Assembly (NCBI GenBank): GCA_051530055.1
Contig: CM121343.1
Coordinates: 7,130,001-7,194,000, forward strand
From: Neoechinorhynchus agilis
Lineage: Eukaryota > Acanthocephala
DNA: 64,000 bases
Reading direction: 5' to 3'
Below, piece after piece: positions 19,843 to 31,400 of the stretch (the stretch's first letter is position 1; each line of letters starts with the position of its first letter). The translations under genes were made by a program, and so were the position numbers. Below the pieces are notes generated by a model. The model worked only from the letters and a program-made list of their open reading frames with translations. It ran no database searches and had not been told where the DNA came from.

Positions 19843-20302
19843 TTATTGTTTTTGGGTTTCCCACATTCGTTTATAGAATGATTCGTTTTTTCTAAGTAAA
19901 TCTTCATGAAGTCCACTGTCAGCGATTCGACCCTCACCCATCACGTAGATATTGTCGCAATCCGTAACCGTGGATAACCGATGAGCAATAAAAATAGAAG
20001 TCCGTGGTCGATCAATGCTAGCTGATATCTTTCTTAGTGCTCTAACGATTAGACTTTCAGTCCATGCGTCTAGGTTGGACGTGGCTTCATCATAAATAAA
20101 TATAGGAGCATCTTTCAACAATGCACGAGCTATCGCAATTCGCTGCTTTTCACCACCAGCCAATTTCAACCCTCTTTCGCCTACCAGTGTTTCATAGCCT
20201 TTAGACATATTATTTATCTTGTGGTGGATGGCAGCCGCTCGAGCCGCCTCGTATACTTGCTCGTCGTCTGCGGTCAAATCACCATACTTGATATTGGCAT
20301 AC
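19843..20302 (-). pseudogene. ABCB7/Atm1-like transporter terminal exon, copy 2
   Basis: The translation is identical to the fragment at 6345-6804, with the LAGGEKQR signature, Walker B and H-loop, and the same AATCTAG acceptor at the exon edge. Again no Walker A or membrane-spanning exons lie upstream. The perfect protein identity matches the age of the block duplication. Confidence 0.75.
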
Positions 20303-20489
20303 CTAGATTCGATCAGGTAAAAGTCCAATTATCTTAAATGCAATCAGAGAAAACTCAGCTAACACTTGAGCACAATTGACAATTTAAAACAAATATGAAC
20401 TTTTAAACAAGGACAATAACCGTTCTGAGCATCAATTTTTTTGTAGTTGACGAAAATAAATACTTGCTTCAATTGACAATCTTCTGCGG

Positions 20490-21300
20490 CGAGTACCCTG
20501 GCACGCTAATAAAGAAATCAAAACATTCTCGTTATTCGTGAATAAATTAACAATGTGGTAGAAAAATGTAGTACCGGTTTTTTTATCCCATGTCACTTCA
20601 TTCATCGCGAAAACGAGATCAGAAAAGAGTAAATGTGTTGAAATCAACAAATTTCTTAAACTCAATGGGGATATTTGTGACTTTTGAAGAGTATTGCGAA
20701 GAAAGGGATACAAAGTGTAAGAAGTTTCCCTTTGGAACTTTCCTCGTCTGAAAATTAGAAGGAAGGATGATCCTCGATTTTTGGAAGAAAATATCATTTT
20801 TGGGGTTTTATCAAGGGGGATCATGATCACCACAACTCGAACAATTTTCTGTCGATATGAGAAGTATTAATCGTCATCGAAGATGGGAAAATAGTAAATG
20901 TTTTGAAATCAACAAATTTCTTAAACACAATGGGGATATTTGTGACTTTTGAAGAGTATTGCGAAGAAAGAGATCCAAAGTGTAAGAAGTTTCCCTTTGG
21001 AACTTTCCTCGTCTGAAAATTCGAAGGAAGGATGATCCTTGATTTTTGGAAGAAAATATCATTTTTGGGGTTTTATCAAGGGGGATCATGATCACCACAA
21101 CTCGAACAATTTTCTGTCGATATGAGAAGTATTAATCGTCATCGAAGATGGGAAAATAGTAAATGTTTTGAAATCAACAAATTTCTTAAACACAATGGGG
21201 ATATTTGTGACTTTTGAAGAGTATTGCGAAGAAAGGGATACAAAGTGTAAGAAGTTTCCCTTTGGAACATTCCTCGTCTGAAAATTAGAAGGAAGGGTGA
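20490..21300. repeat. 266-bp tandem repeats, array 2
   Basis: Second array of the units described at 6990-7800, with unit starts at about 20882 and 21147 (period about 265 bp). A two-base difference in unit length between arrays accounts for the shift in offset between D1 and D2. Confidence 0.85.
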
Positions 21301-21696
21301 TCCTCTCCTCGTACCGAATGCCTAGATACTATTTTGTTAAAACAAACAAAACGCCTATCAACCCTACCGCCACAATTTCTACCATATATCGGCCCATTTT
21401 CACACGAGCACAACACTCGTAGTCCTAATTCGTTTTCGCACCTTTCTATACTCCTTTTTCCGTGCTGTTCAATCCTTTCGGATACCATAACTTGAGATGA
21501 ATCTGAGGAAAGACCCAACCTCACAAGCGCTCCTGACAAGAATAAGCACCAATTCCCACCTGGACGGACTTTCCTACCCGACCGGATATTCCCACCCGCC
21601 CGGACTCGTAATCCACTCCAAAATCAATAGCCTATTTCATTTTCCAGTTAAAATTCTAGTGTTTGTGAGGACCCAAAAGTACATGGGTCCTGTTCT
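21301..21696 (+). mobile_element. 5'-truncated LINE 3' end, copy in D2
   Basis: Duplicate of 7805-8200, differing by a few bases. Confidence 0.7.
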
Positions 21697-22055
21697 TTAT
21701 GCATCAACAAATAAAACTGTTGATTATTATTGCCGGAACGAGGAACCGGGAAAACATCGAATTTGGTTTTGTCAAATGTAAAACAACGTAAAAGTGAAAT
21801 AATTTTACATCGAGGTATGAATTACAGAGGAACGTCGATTATCCGAAGCATCAATTATACCGATCGGAATGCTGTCCTATTCAACTACCGTTGCTCAAGA
21901 GAATAAGAGAAGGTGTGCAATGGTACAGAGAAAATTAAGTCATTATTTTCAACCATAAAGTTAGAGATAAGTAATAGTTTGATGATTGAACTAATAATGC
22001 TTGTTTATGGTGTAAAATGTTAAAGAGTTTATTAATTCCGATATTTTGACACAAT

Positions 22056-24036
22056 TTTGTACCTTTATCAAGGTGTATTCGCACAGTACTAAGATTGAGT
22101 TTAAAGTCTCATTCATTCCCCAGTCTAAAGATTAAGCCTGGCGAATAAATAAGGCCTCCATTATAACGCGATTCCATTTTAATTCACTTCGAGCAAAAAT
22201 GTTGGCATTGTCTATACCCATGGCGGTACCTTGTTGCTCAAAGTGGTTAGGTATCGCTGAACTGGAATCGATGCCTCACCTCAGATCATATTTCTGTTCT
22301 TTGGTTTTCCTGTGCGCCTTCAGTGTTCCCAGGAAGTCTACACCCGATGATACTGTGTGCTTATCCGCCGGCATTAAATTTCGGAACATGTTAACGAATG
22401 TTCTAGCTGATATATCAATGTACCCTTTTCTCCGACGAAACAGTAAGGATCACAGTGCCCCTGAGACTGTTGCGCCAATGTGAACATCACACCGCTGCCG
22501 TTGACGAGCGACGATAGAGCCATCGGGACGCCATAGTTCCATTTGTCGGCAATCAGGTGGAAGGTACTCACGACACGAAGAAGTGAACGCGACGCTAAGT
22601 CGTCCCCTGAATACTGTAACCTTTGCCGATTCGATGGTCATAGACCGGACGATGTCACAGTCGTCGAAGTATTTGAGAAAACGTATCCTTTTTAAAAATA
22701 GTCCAGTCTCCAAATATTGCTTCACATTCTGTATACCACACCAGAACAGCTAGCATGTTATGAAATTTAACGCCGGAGAATAAGCACGCAGTATTATCGG
22801 ATGTAGAATTCCTGTTAACACCGAAGACGCTCGAGAATACAGAATATAGAATGGTTTCTGCTGATGTCAAGTCTATTCACAAAAATGCCATTGAATTCAG
22901 CGATCAACCTTGCGATTCCTATGCTTTTCGCAATGCAGAACCAAATCTGAATAAAAGGAACTATTACACATGTGCACGAGGAACACGAATTTCAATTTCG
23001 AAGATAAGAGCTTCGATTAAGCTGATGGATTTTGCATGGGGAATCCTCTTGCCCCAGTTCTCGCCGAATTGTTCATGTGCGATTGAGAGGCAAGTATGTT
23101 TCCAGCCTACAGTTTATCAAATTCTGGCAGAGATACGTAGATGATACTTTTATCTTAATCGACAAATCCAAGGAGACGGAAAAGTTTAGCCGAATGTTGA
23201 ATTCAAAACACAGCAACATTATATTGGCCATCGATTCGGAGAATAGCAATGCGACCCCCATTATGGACGTTTTGATAAAGCGACAAGGAGCAGAGTTTGC
23301 AACCATTGCATACAGGGATATCGGTATACCGACGGACATTGCCCCCTTCATCACAATGGCATCCATTAATTATAAAATTGCCGGAATTAAGTCGCTTTTT
23401 TATGGTGCTTACAACTATTGCACCAACCAAGATTCCTTCAATAATGAGTTAGAGTTTCTTTGGAAGAAGGAATAGTTGCAGGGCCTTCTATGGAAGGAAA
23501 ACAGTGTGCCAGGAGCCGAAACGAAGGGTATTTATAGGTGCAACATTCATCGATGATGAATTATTCAATACAATTGGCAATCTGGTTAAAGGAGCTGCGC
23601 CCAAGGACCTAGATTGTTGTATCTACACGAGGAAAGCTAAACCATTAAGCTCCATGGTGAAGAAACGATATGAACATGAAAGCAATTCCCAGCGGAGAAT
23701 GTAGTAAATCCAATGTAGGCGAAACAAACAAGTTTGAAAAAATACATCAAAAGACCGAAATATGATCTGAGTAGAGGCATCGATGCCAGTTCAGTGATAT
23801 CTAACCATTTTGAGCAACAAGATACCGTCATGGGTATAGGCAGTGCCAACTTTTTGGCTCGAAGTGAATCCAAATGGAATCGCGTTATAATGGAGGCATT
23901 ATTTATTCCCCAGGTTTAATCTTTAGACTGGGGAATGAATGAGACTTAAACTGAATCTTAGCACCGTGTGAATATAATCACTCCCCGTGTGTGTTCGTAG
24001 AACTTGATAAAGGCACAAAATTGTGTAAAGATATCG
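22056..24036 (+). mobile_element. Penelope-like retroelement with inverted terminal part, copy 2
   Basis: Duplicate of 8560-10540, with the same RT box (Arg-Tyr-Val-Asp-Asp) near 23140, the same GIY-YIG tail at 23734-23919 and the same inverted end at about 22056-22400. Since it shares every frame break with copy 1, it was already dead before the block was duplicated. Confidence 0.7.
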
Positions 24037-25193
24037 GAATTAATAAAAAAAAGTTACGTTTTCGCCATAAAAAAGCATGAATAGTTCAATTTTCAAACAA
24101 AGCAATTGCCAGCGATAAAAAGACGATTCTATAACCATAAGTTAACCGTCCTCTCACTCTCCTCAGTTATGGACAAAACTCGAGCGGTGAAGGTACCCTC
24201 TGATAAGATTGTATTCTTTAATACCTAATTTTTTTGCAAATTTCATCCAAATGTCAAGGATGGCGGTATAAATGTATGCATTTATTCTGAAAAGTCATCA
24301 TTCCATGCTTTTCGATCTAATTTACTTGTAGTTTGTCCTTGTCGCTAGGTGGCTTCAAAGTTATCCGCTGTCATTATCAGAACGCGAGGAGCGGGAAAGG
24401 TAGAAATCAATCGTGATAGCGTCCTTTACAAGTTAAGAGCTATCAATAAATTGCGTTTCTCCTAAAGTGGTCAAAGAAATGATTTCTTGTATGTGTAGTG
24501 GGTCTGAATGCCAAAAAAAGGAACAAGAATCGCAAAAAGTTCATTCGGTACTTAAATGCTCTAGTAAACTTCGAACTTAGCGGATGCACAGCATCATAAT
24601 TTGAGCCAACGCGCAGGATTTTTGAATCAAAGAGAAATTGGTCAGAAGACTTAAGGTTCATTTCTACATACCTTAATCCTAGCGTTTGTTAATCGCTTTA
24701 CGATCCAAGTGATCGATGGATTGGATGGCCACAACCCGCAATTCGGACTGCACGAATGTTAAAGCAGTATTATTCTTCGTTTAAATAATTGCGAAATCTA
24801 ATTACGATGCTTAGGTTATATCATAAACGAACTCTTTAAACTGACACGATGCGCTAAATTCCGTGGCCAAGGTCGCCGAGGAACAATGTTCAGAAATACT
24901 TCTTGGCTCGTAAAAATTACACCATCGTCTCGAAAATGTTCTTAAACAGAGAAGATAAAGCGAATATAGAGTTTTTAGTGAAAATTCTCCTTTAATTCTA
25001 AGTGCGCCTCGAGATCTTTTATACGCTCGTTGGATTCCGGTCGTGTGAGTCGCTAATCGGAACGATACGTCTTATTGATTTTTGGTTTACTGTGATTCGA
25101 GTTCAGTATTTGTTTCCATCTCTCAAATGGCGTAGCTTCCAAAATTTTTGCATGGATGAACTCTCCCAAACTCGACATTCTCTGGGGTTTTTG

Positions 25194-25545
25194 CAAAGCC
25201 TTGTTTGGTTTAAGAATAAACCATTTTTTTGCGGATCTAAATAAAAAAACACAAAACCCTCATGAGTTTTAAAGACTTCTTTGGTTTAAGAAGAAACCAT
25301 TTTTTTCGGATCTAAATTAACAAAACACAAAACCCTCATGAGTTTTAAAGACTTCTTTGGTTTAAGAAGAAACCATTTTTTGCGGATCTAAATAAAAAAA
25401 ACACAACACCCTCATGAGTTTTAAAGACTTCTTTGGTTTAAGAAAATATACCATTTTTTACGGATCTAAATAAAAAACACAAAACCCTCATGAGTTTTAG
25501 AGACTTCTTTTGTTTAAGAAGAAACCATTTTTTTCGGATCTTGCC
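25194..25545 (+). repeat. 76-bp tandem satellite (about 4.6 units)
   Basis: The phrase CATGAGTTTTAAAGACTTC starts at 25261, 25337, 25413 and 25489, a period of exactly 76 bp. Each unit also has GGTTTAAGAAGAAACCATTTTTT and GGATCTAAATAAA. The array replaces about 115 bp of block Z: before it the sequence matches up to 11699, and after it the match resumes at about 11813 (CTTGCCATAATCCACAAGAACGAATTCTCGTGCAT). Confidence 0.9.
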
Positions 25546-26455
25546 ATAATCCACAAGAACGAATTCTCGTGCATTCGTTTTCACATTGCATCTTGGATTT
25601 TATTTACGACAATTGCTATTGAAGTCTTAAACAAACGTGCTTCACGCTTCTGTTTAAAATTCTCCATAAACAACTAGACTAAAGGAATGAATTGTAAAGC
25701 AATTGAAAAAAATTTCTCTCTTCCTAAAAATATCTTTGCTGAGCAATTTTCATCGCGTACTGTCTACTTTTTAAGCACATTGGTCCCTTAATTTATTCTT
25801 AATATCTCGTTCAAATCATCCGTCGTTCCATGCGAACTCGTTGCTGTGCATTGAATCTACCTCTTTTTCCCCTTCCGATTACAATCGTTTAAGTTTTCTG
25901 GATGCTTGGTGGTATTACGCGATCGAGGAATCGTTTATCTTTAGCTGAAATCTATTTTAAGTGAGTTTAAGAAATATTATTGCGTTAAATCGCTGTACAA
26001 TCAGGTGATAAGATAATAATGCCATCATTTGTTCTTGGATATCGATCAAATTTAAAATTAAGGTAGAACCGGCGCCCGGGAATGATCTGCGGCGTTTTTC
26101 CTCGATTTTATTAAGAATAATGTACATACAAAAACACCTTCCTGCAATCCACTACATGACCTATCATCCATTAAAGCTTCTTACACTTCAACGGCATTTT
26201 AACCTGCCTTCTGTTACAACTTTATAACAAATTTCCTTTGTTATTAAGGTTATTTATAGTCATTAGAAAACTTTATACCGAACTTAAATTTTTAAATCGA
26301 CTAAAATATCAGCGGCAATTCGCCATTTACGACTCGTCAATCGTAGGCTGTTCGCATGTTTTAGTTTACTCAAAGACAAGCAAACTTTAAATTAAAGTCA
26401 ATAGGTTAATATCGATTGATGCGATTATTAATAATATGTGACGCGTTCCAGCATA
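25546..26455. other. Non-coding spacer
   Basis: After about 35 bp still related to block Z the sequence becomes unique. There is no open frame over 60 codons and no recognisable repeat or RNA gene. Confidence 0.5.
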
Positions 26456-26459
26456 CAAT

Positions 26460-26665
26460 AAATTTGAGTATTCTCACCGGTTAGTTCTATAGTTTTTCAT
26501 AAATCTACGTTAGACACACAACGATTCTCGATTAAATATCCCGGTTAATCGCCATGAGCACACTAAATTTGAGTATTCTCACCGGTTAGTTCTTTAGTTT
26601 TTCATAAATCTACGTTAGACACACAGCGATTCTCGATTAAATATCCCGGTTAATCGCCATGAGCA
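26460..26665 (+). repeat. 105-bp direct tandem duplication
   Basis: AAATTTGAGTATTCTCACCG begins at 26460 and again at 26565. The two units differ by two or three bases. Confidence 0.85.
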
Positions 26666-26750
26666 ATTGGTACATTGCGACTATGCTTTATTTTAGAAAA
26701 AATTATGAAACAAAGATAACATAGTAATTAGTCACTTTTCAATACGGTAT

Positions 26751-27375
26751 ATTTCAAGAATTTTATATAGGTACAGTCATGGCAATTATGTCAATAATGC
26801 TAACAGCAGTTTAATTATTCTTACAATTAGCAGTTATTTTATATACCATTTGCTGTATTCGATTTTCACTCCCTTATAAAAACTGCATATTGCGGACATT
26901 CCTGGATGCATGGTGAACAAATACTTTACGGAGAGTCTGAGGATGTCTTAGAGCGAGAATTAAAGTAAATTTCAAGAATTTTATATAGGTACAGTCATGG
27001 CAATTATGTCAATAATGCTAACAGCAGTTTAATTATTCTTACAATTAGCAGTTATTTTATATACCATTTGCTGTATTCGATTTTCACTCCCTTATAAAAA
27101 CTGCATATTGCGGACATTCCTGGATGCATGATGAACAAATACTTTACGGAGAGTCTGAGGATGTCTTAGAGCGAGAATTAAAGTAAATTTCAAGAATTTT
27201 ATATAGGTACAGTCATGGCAATTATGTCAATAATGCTAACAGCAGTTTAATTATTCTTACAATTAGCAGTTATTTTATATACCATTTGCTGTATTCGATT
27301 TTCACTCCCTTATAAAAACTGCATATTGCGGACATTCCTGCATGCATGGTGAACAAATACTTTACGGATTCTTAG
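26751..27375 (+). repeat. 218-bp tandem triplication upstream of twitchin
   Basis: ATTTCAAGAATTTTATATAGG begins at 26751, 26969 and 27187, so the period is 218 bp. The units are almost identical; the third diverges after CTTTACGGA. Each contains CAGTTATTTTATATACC and CTCCCTTATAAAAACTGC, the latter with a TATAAAA box-like string. The array lies 1.1-1.7 kb upstream of the twitchin start codon. Confidence 0.9.
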
Positions 27376-28488
27376 AACGAGGATAAATCTCATTCTGGAA
27401 TGAAAGCACGATGAAATATAAATTTAAAGAGCCGTAGTACTTTTAGAAGCATTTATTTTTCTATTGTGGTTCGTCCATGGATATCACCATGCCAAATTTC
27501 AGAGAAACGGCTGTATACCACGAAGAGTTTTTCTGGAAAAGATTACTAGATTAACACTGTGAGCTGCGAGTACTTGATTGACAACTACTTAGTTGACAGA
27601 TTTTTATGTGAGTGCTGGTGGACCTCGCAATACAGCCGAAATCATAATGTGACTCGCAAATTCCGACAGTCAGGCGCAGAACAAGATGGTATTGATAAGA
27701 TTTCGAGCGAGATGTCATCTTCAAGATCAATATTCAATGTCATGAACGATAATGCTCACTGCCACTCATGGCACAAAAATAACGTGCACGAGTACGGTGT
27801 GCTTTTTATGTCCGAACTTATGCGCGTGTAATGGCGTGGAACAGGTGCTGTGCGGAATCAATCGATTATTGGCGATCAGTTTAAGGTCCTGCGAGTAGAG
27901 CTCACACTGCATAAGCGTTAGATCCTAGAGATTGAGCATCGAGTTCATCCGATGAAGTAGGAATCATGATGATGATGAAGATGAGAAGGCGGGTATTCAC
28001 TCAGCCATACGTAAACGGTGAGGGAAACAACCAATCGTGTGATTGCCGAGACATCTCGCGCAGTCGGTGCAATGAACGTAGAAAGATGGTATTTTCCACT
28101 GCTCGTGCACTCAGCATAACAGGATGCATGAAGCGCATCTACCTCACCGAGGCGTTTTTTTAGACTAGGGTGGCACGGCGAAATGCTGGTTGCAAAGGAC
28201 TATCTGTGACACTGAGGGAAAGGCTGTTTATGTCTAAGAGAGTACGATAGGTGATACCGAGCGCTGGGTGGATCCATAGTAAAAAAAATTGATACTACCG
28301 CTTCTTGTGCGTGTGCCTCACATTTGTAGAAAATATTTTTGCGATCGCACCTTTCCACATTCATTTCGACGCAAGGGAGCCAAAAAGGACTAGATATAAG
28401 AAAGCAGCGCGCTGGTATATTCGAAATATTCTGGAGAAAAAGACAACTTGTGTCTTAAATCATTAACAGCCGGACGAGTAGATTATCG
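27376..28488 (+). promoter_or_regulatory. Probable twitchin 5' region (promoter / 5' UTR), content unresolved
   Basis: About 1.1 kb without a supportable gene. Frames at 27559-27831 and 27966-28163 have no family resemblance, and the second contains a simple (GAT)n-like run. By position this is the upstream region of twitchin, and a 5' UTR exon may lie here. No transcription start or splice site can be fixed from sequence alone. Confidence 0.3.
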
Positions 28489-31400
28489 ATGACCGGTCAT
28501 GAAGTAGCCCCAGAGTTCCAAAAACCACCAGCGATCACACAAGTAGACAACGGACTTAGTGTGCTCATAGATTCAATTGTACAGGCGAACCCGCCTCCCT
28601 CGTGTACTTGGTACCTAAACGATAAACCTGTAGTGAAATCAGCGAGGATCATTCCATCTCTTGAAAAACGGGGGTCAAATTTTCAGTGCAGTTTACTGAT
28701 TAAGAATGTTGGACTTGATGATGGAGGTATTTACCGATTGATTATTAAAAATGAATTGGGAGAGTTGAAGGCTACAGTGAATCTGCAACTTCAAGGTAGA
28801 CTCCCATTATTACATAGAGCAAACATTTAACATTTTTTCACAAATTTAGCTGACGACGAGCCTGATGAGGAGTAAGTATTTTGTTCGTCTGTCCAATAGA
28901 TGTCGGAAAATAATTCAAACACCCTATAGAAAAGCATAAATTGCATGTGAACACAGTTCAAGATCCGCTTTATGTATATATGTAGATGCATGAGCTCTCC
29001 ATACATCAAAATTCCGGCTCGATTTACATATGGGCGAGTTTTGACTGCATAAACCTGGTAGAAATATAGACAATAATAGAGTGGCAGAACAATTTTAAAC
29101 TGGCTCGAACTATACGCCGTTTAGTCGAAAGGGACCTAAGTTTACACAAAAACCAGTCATCAGACAGGAAAGCGACGGGGTAGTTTTTGAATGCCGACTC
29201 ACGGCTGATTCGCCACCACAATGTGAATGGTATAAAGGAACTGATAAACTCGAAACTGGAGGTCGTAGCCTCTCTTAGCGATATGAGAATCTAATCCTTG
29301 AGATCATTATAGGTCGCTATATTATCAACATCCAGTCATTACCGGATGATTCATACTTAGTCTCTTGTACTGTCAAGGACATTCAAGCGACTGATGGAGG
29401 AGCATATAGAGTAGTTGCTAAGAATGCCAATGGCGAGGCAACGGCTACTTTAAGTCTAAACATCTCAGGTTGCAATGGATTTCATACTTAACGAATTTAT
29501 CCCCAATATGGTTTTTAATTAAGACAATAAGGGTCGGCCCAATATCCTGGAGAATATTCAAATAAGACCTTTTGTGGATAAAGTGGATGATGCAATAATG
29601 ATTCAGTGCCTCTGTGAGGCGGATCCTGTTCCCGACTTTGTTTGGTATTTTAAAGGAAACCCACTTAGCCAGTCAAGCAAATATGTCAACAGGTTTGGTG
29701 ATAGATGCTTAAACTCTATTTTTAAAATCCAATCATTAAGTGTTCTTGTCGAGGGAGATAAATATGTCGCTGTGCTAGTCATCAATAATGTGACTAAGTC
29801 AGATTCCGGTGAATATCGTCTGGTAGCAAGAAATAATAAAGGAGAACATTCTGCTAATATAAATGTGGATGGCGGTGGTGCTCGAATGTACGTAAAAATT
29901 TTTTTAGAATTTGTGTATCTAATTTAAATTTGTTCTTAAATGTTTAATGTAAAGCGCCTTTTCTCATAGATTAAACGATCTGGCCAGAAAAAGAGTAGCA
30001 ATTCCTTTATACTATTTTTAGAAAACAAAACCCAACAACTTAGATTAGCAAATTAATGGATTTTATATTCCATGTATGCTGGTTTCATTAATTTTTATCT
30101 TTAGTCTACCGAGCGGGGTTCCACCGAAGCAAATCAGTCCAACAAAATGCCAAATGAAGGGCAGTGATTTGATAATATCAACTGAATTTGAGGCTAGCCC
30201 ACTGCCTTCGTTCAACTGGACTCGAAATGATAACCACTTGAATGAACCGAGATTCATACCGACTGTTGAGAAAACCGGTGATGGAAAATACACGGCTCAG
30301 CTTACCGTTAAAGTATAACAGCTTTGAAACCCGATTTAACTCAATGCAAATTTAATATATTTAGAATGCTACCACTAAGGACTCTGCAAAATATGCATGC
30401 ACGGCTCTTAATGAGTTGGGCAGTATGAAGGCTGAACTTCAATTATTAATGAAGAGTACGATATAATACGTTCACTACGCTGTTAACTAATCTGCCATAA
30501 TCGAATAGATGGCAAACCGGAAATAAATTCGCCCAACGACCTTGCTCCATCTTTGACAGGAAGTCCAAAGATAAAATTCGATTCCGATAACAAAATTCTT
30601 CAGATCACTTGTCCCTTGAAAGCACAACCGTCTCCAACGATAAAATGGTCGAAAAAGAAAGTCGCTCTTAGTAACAAAGGAAAAACCGATTTGAAAGTGG
30701 AACCAACTGATACCGGTGCATTTAATGCAGTTCTGACAATTACGGTAATTTTGACAATTGGAAATCTTTAGCTAAATTTCAATAGGATTTTGAACCTGAC
30801 GACAATGGTTTCTACAAGCTTGAAGCTATTAATTCCGCGGGCGTCTGTACAGCAAACTTCATGGTGGATAGCAGTAAGGCCGAGTAAGTTCTATTTGATG
30901 TAACGTAAATTTTGTTAAACTGTAAATTATAACAGAAAAGACATTCTTCGTCACAATGTGGAGCTAACAAAGCCCGAAACTAGTTATAATCAAAACACAG
31001 GGACCCTCACAATCAAACTAAACTGTATTTCGAGCGGAAAGCCAGCGATCGCATGGATCAAGGATGGGAAGAAGATAGCAAAAAATGTGCGAATGACTTA
31101 TAATTGGTCACAATCGTTATAGTTTCTCGCTCATTGCAGGCACACTATGTCCCGTCCACGAAGGATGAGAACCCAATGGCTATTAAGTTATTAATAAAGG
31201 ACTTTAAATCCTCGGATTTTGGAAAATATAGCGTAAAAGCAAGCATTGGAGACATTTCCGATACTAAAGTGATAGTAGTTGATGAAGGTATTGATTTTTC
31301 TTTTTGTCATTATAAAGCACCTCTTGACCATGTAAGACATCGTGAATTTAAAAGAAGCGGATGAAGAAATAGATACAAAAGATGATGAACCTCAGGAAGA

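Larger units (their letters stand above)
19127..25193. repeat. Duplicated block D2 (~6.1 kb), direct copy of 5629-11697
   Basis: Collinear second copy of D1. The coiled-coil gene, ABC exon, 266-bp repeats, LINE end, Penelope-like element and block Z are all present in the same order. It lies downstream of convertase copy C, as D1 lies downstream of copy A. This suggests duplication of a larger [convertase(-) - D] unit, later altered by insertion of Penelope-like fragments next to D1. Confidence 0.9.

Noticed and set aside
25194-25545. CRISPR-like array
   Set aside because: Regular 76-bp units are contiguous with no unique spacers, and the context is eukaryotic. It is a satellite repeat.
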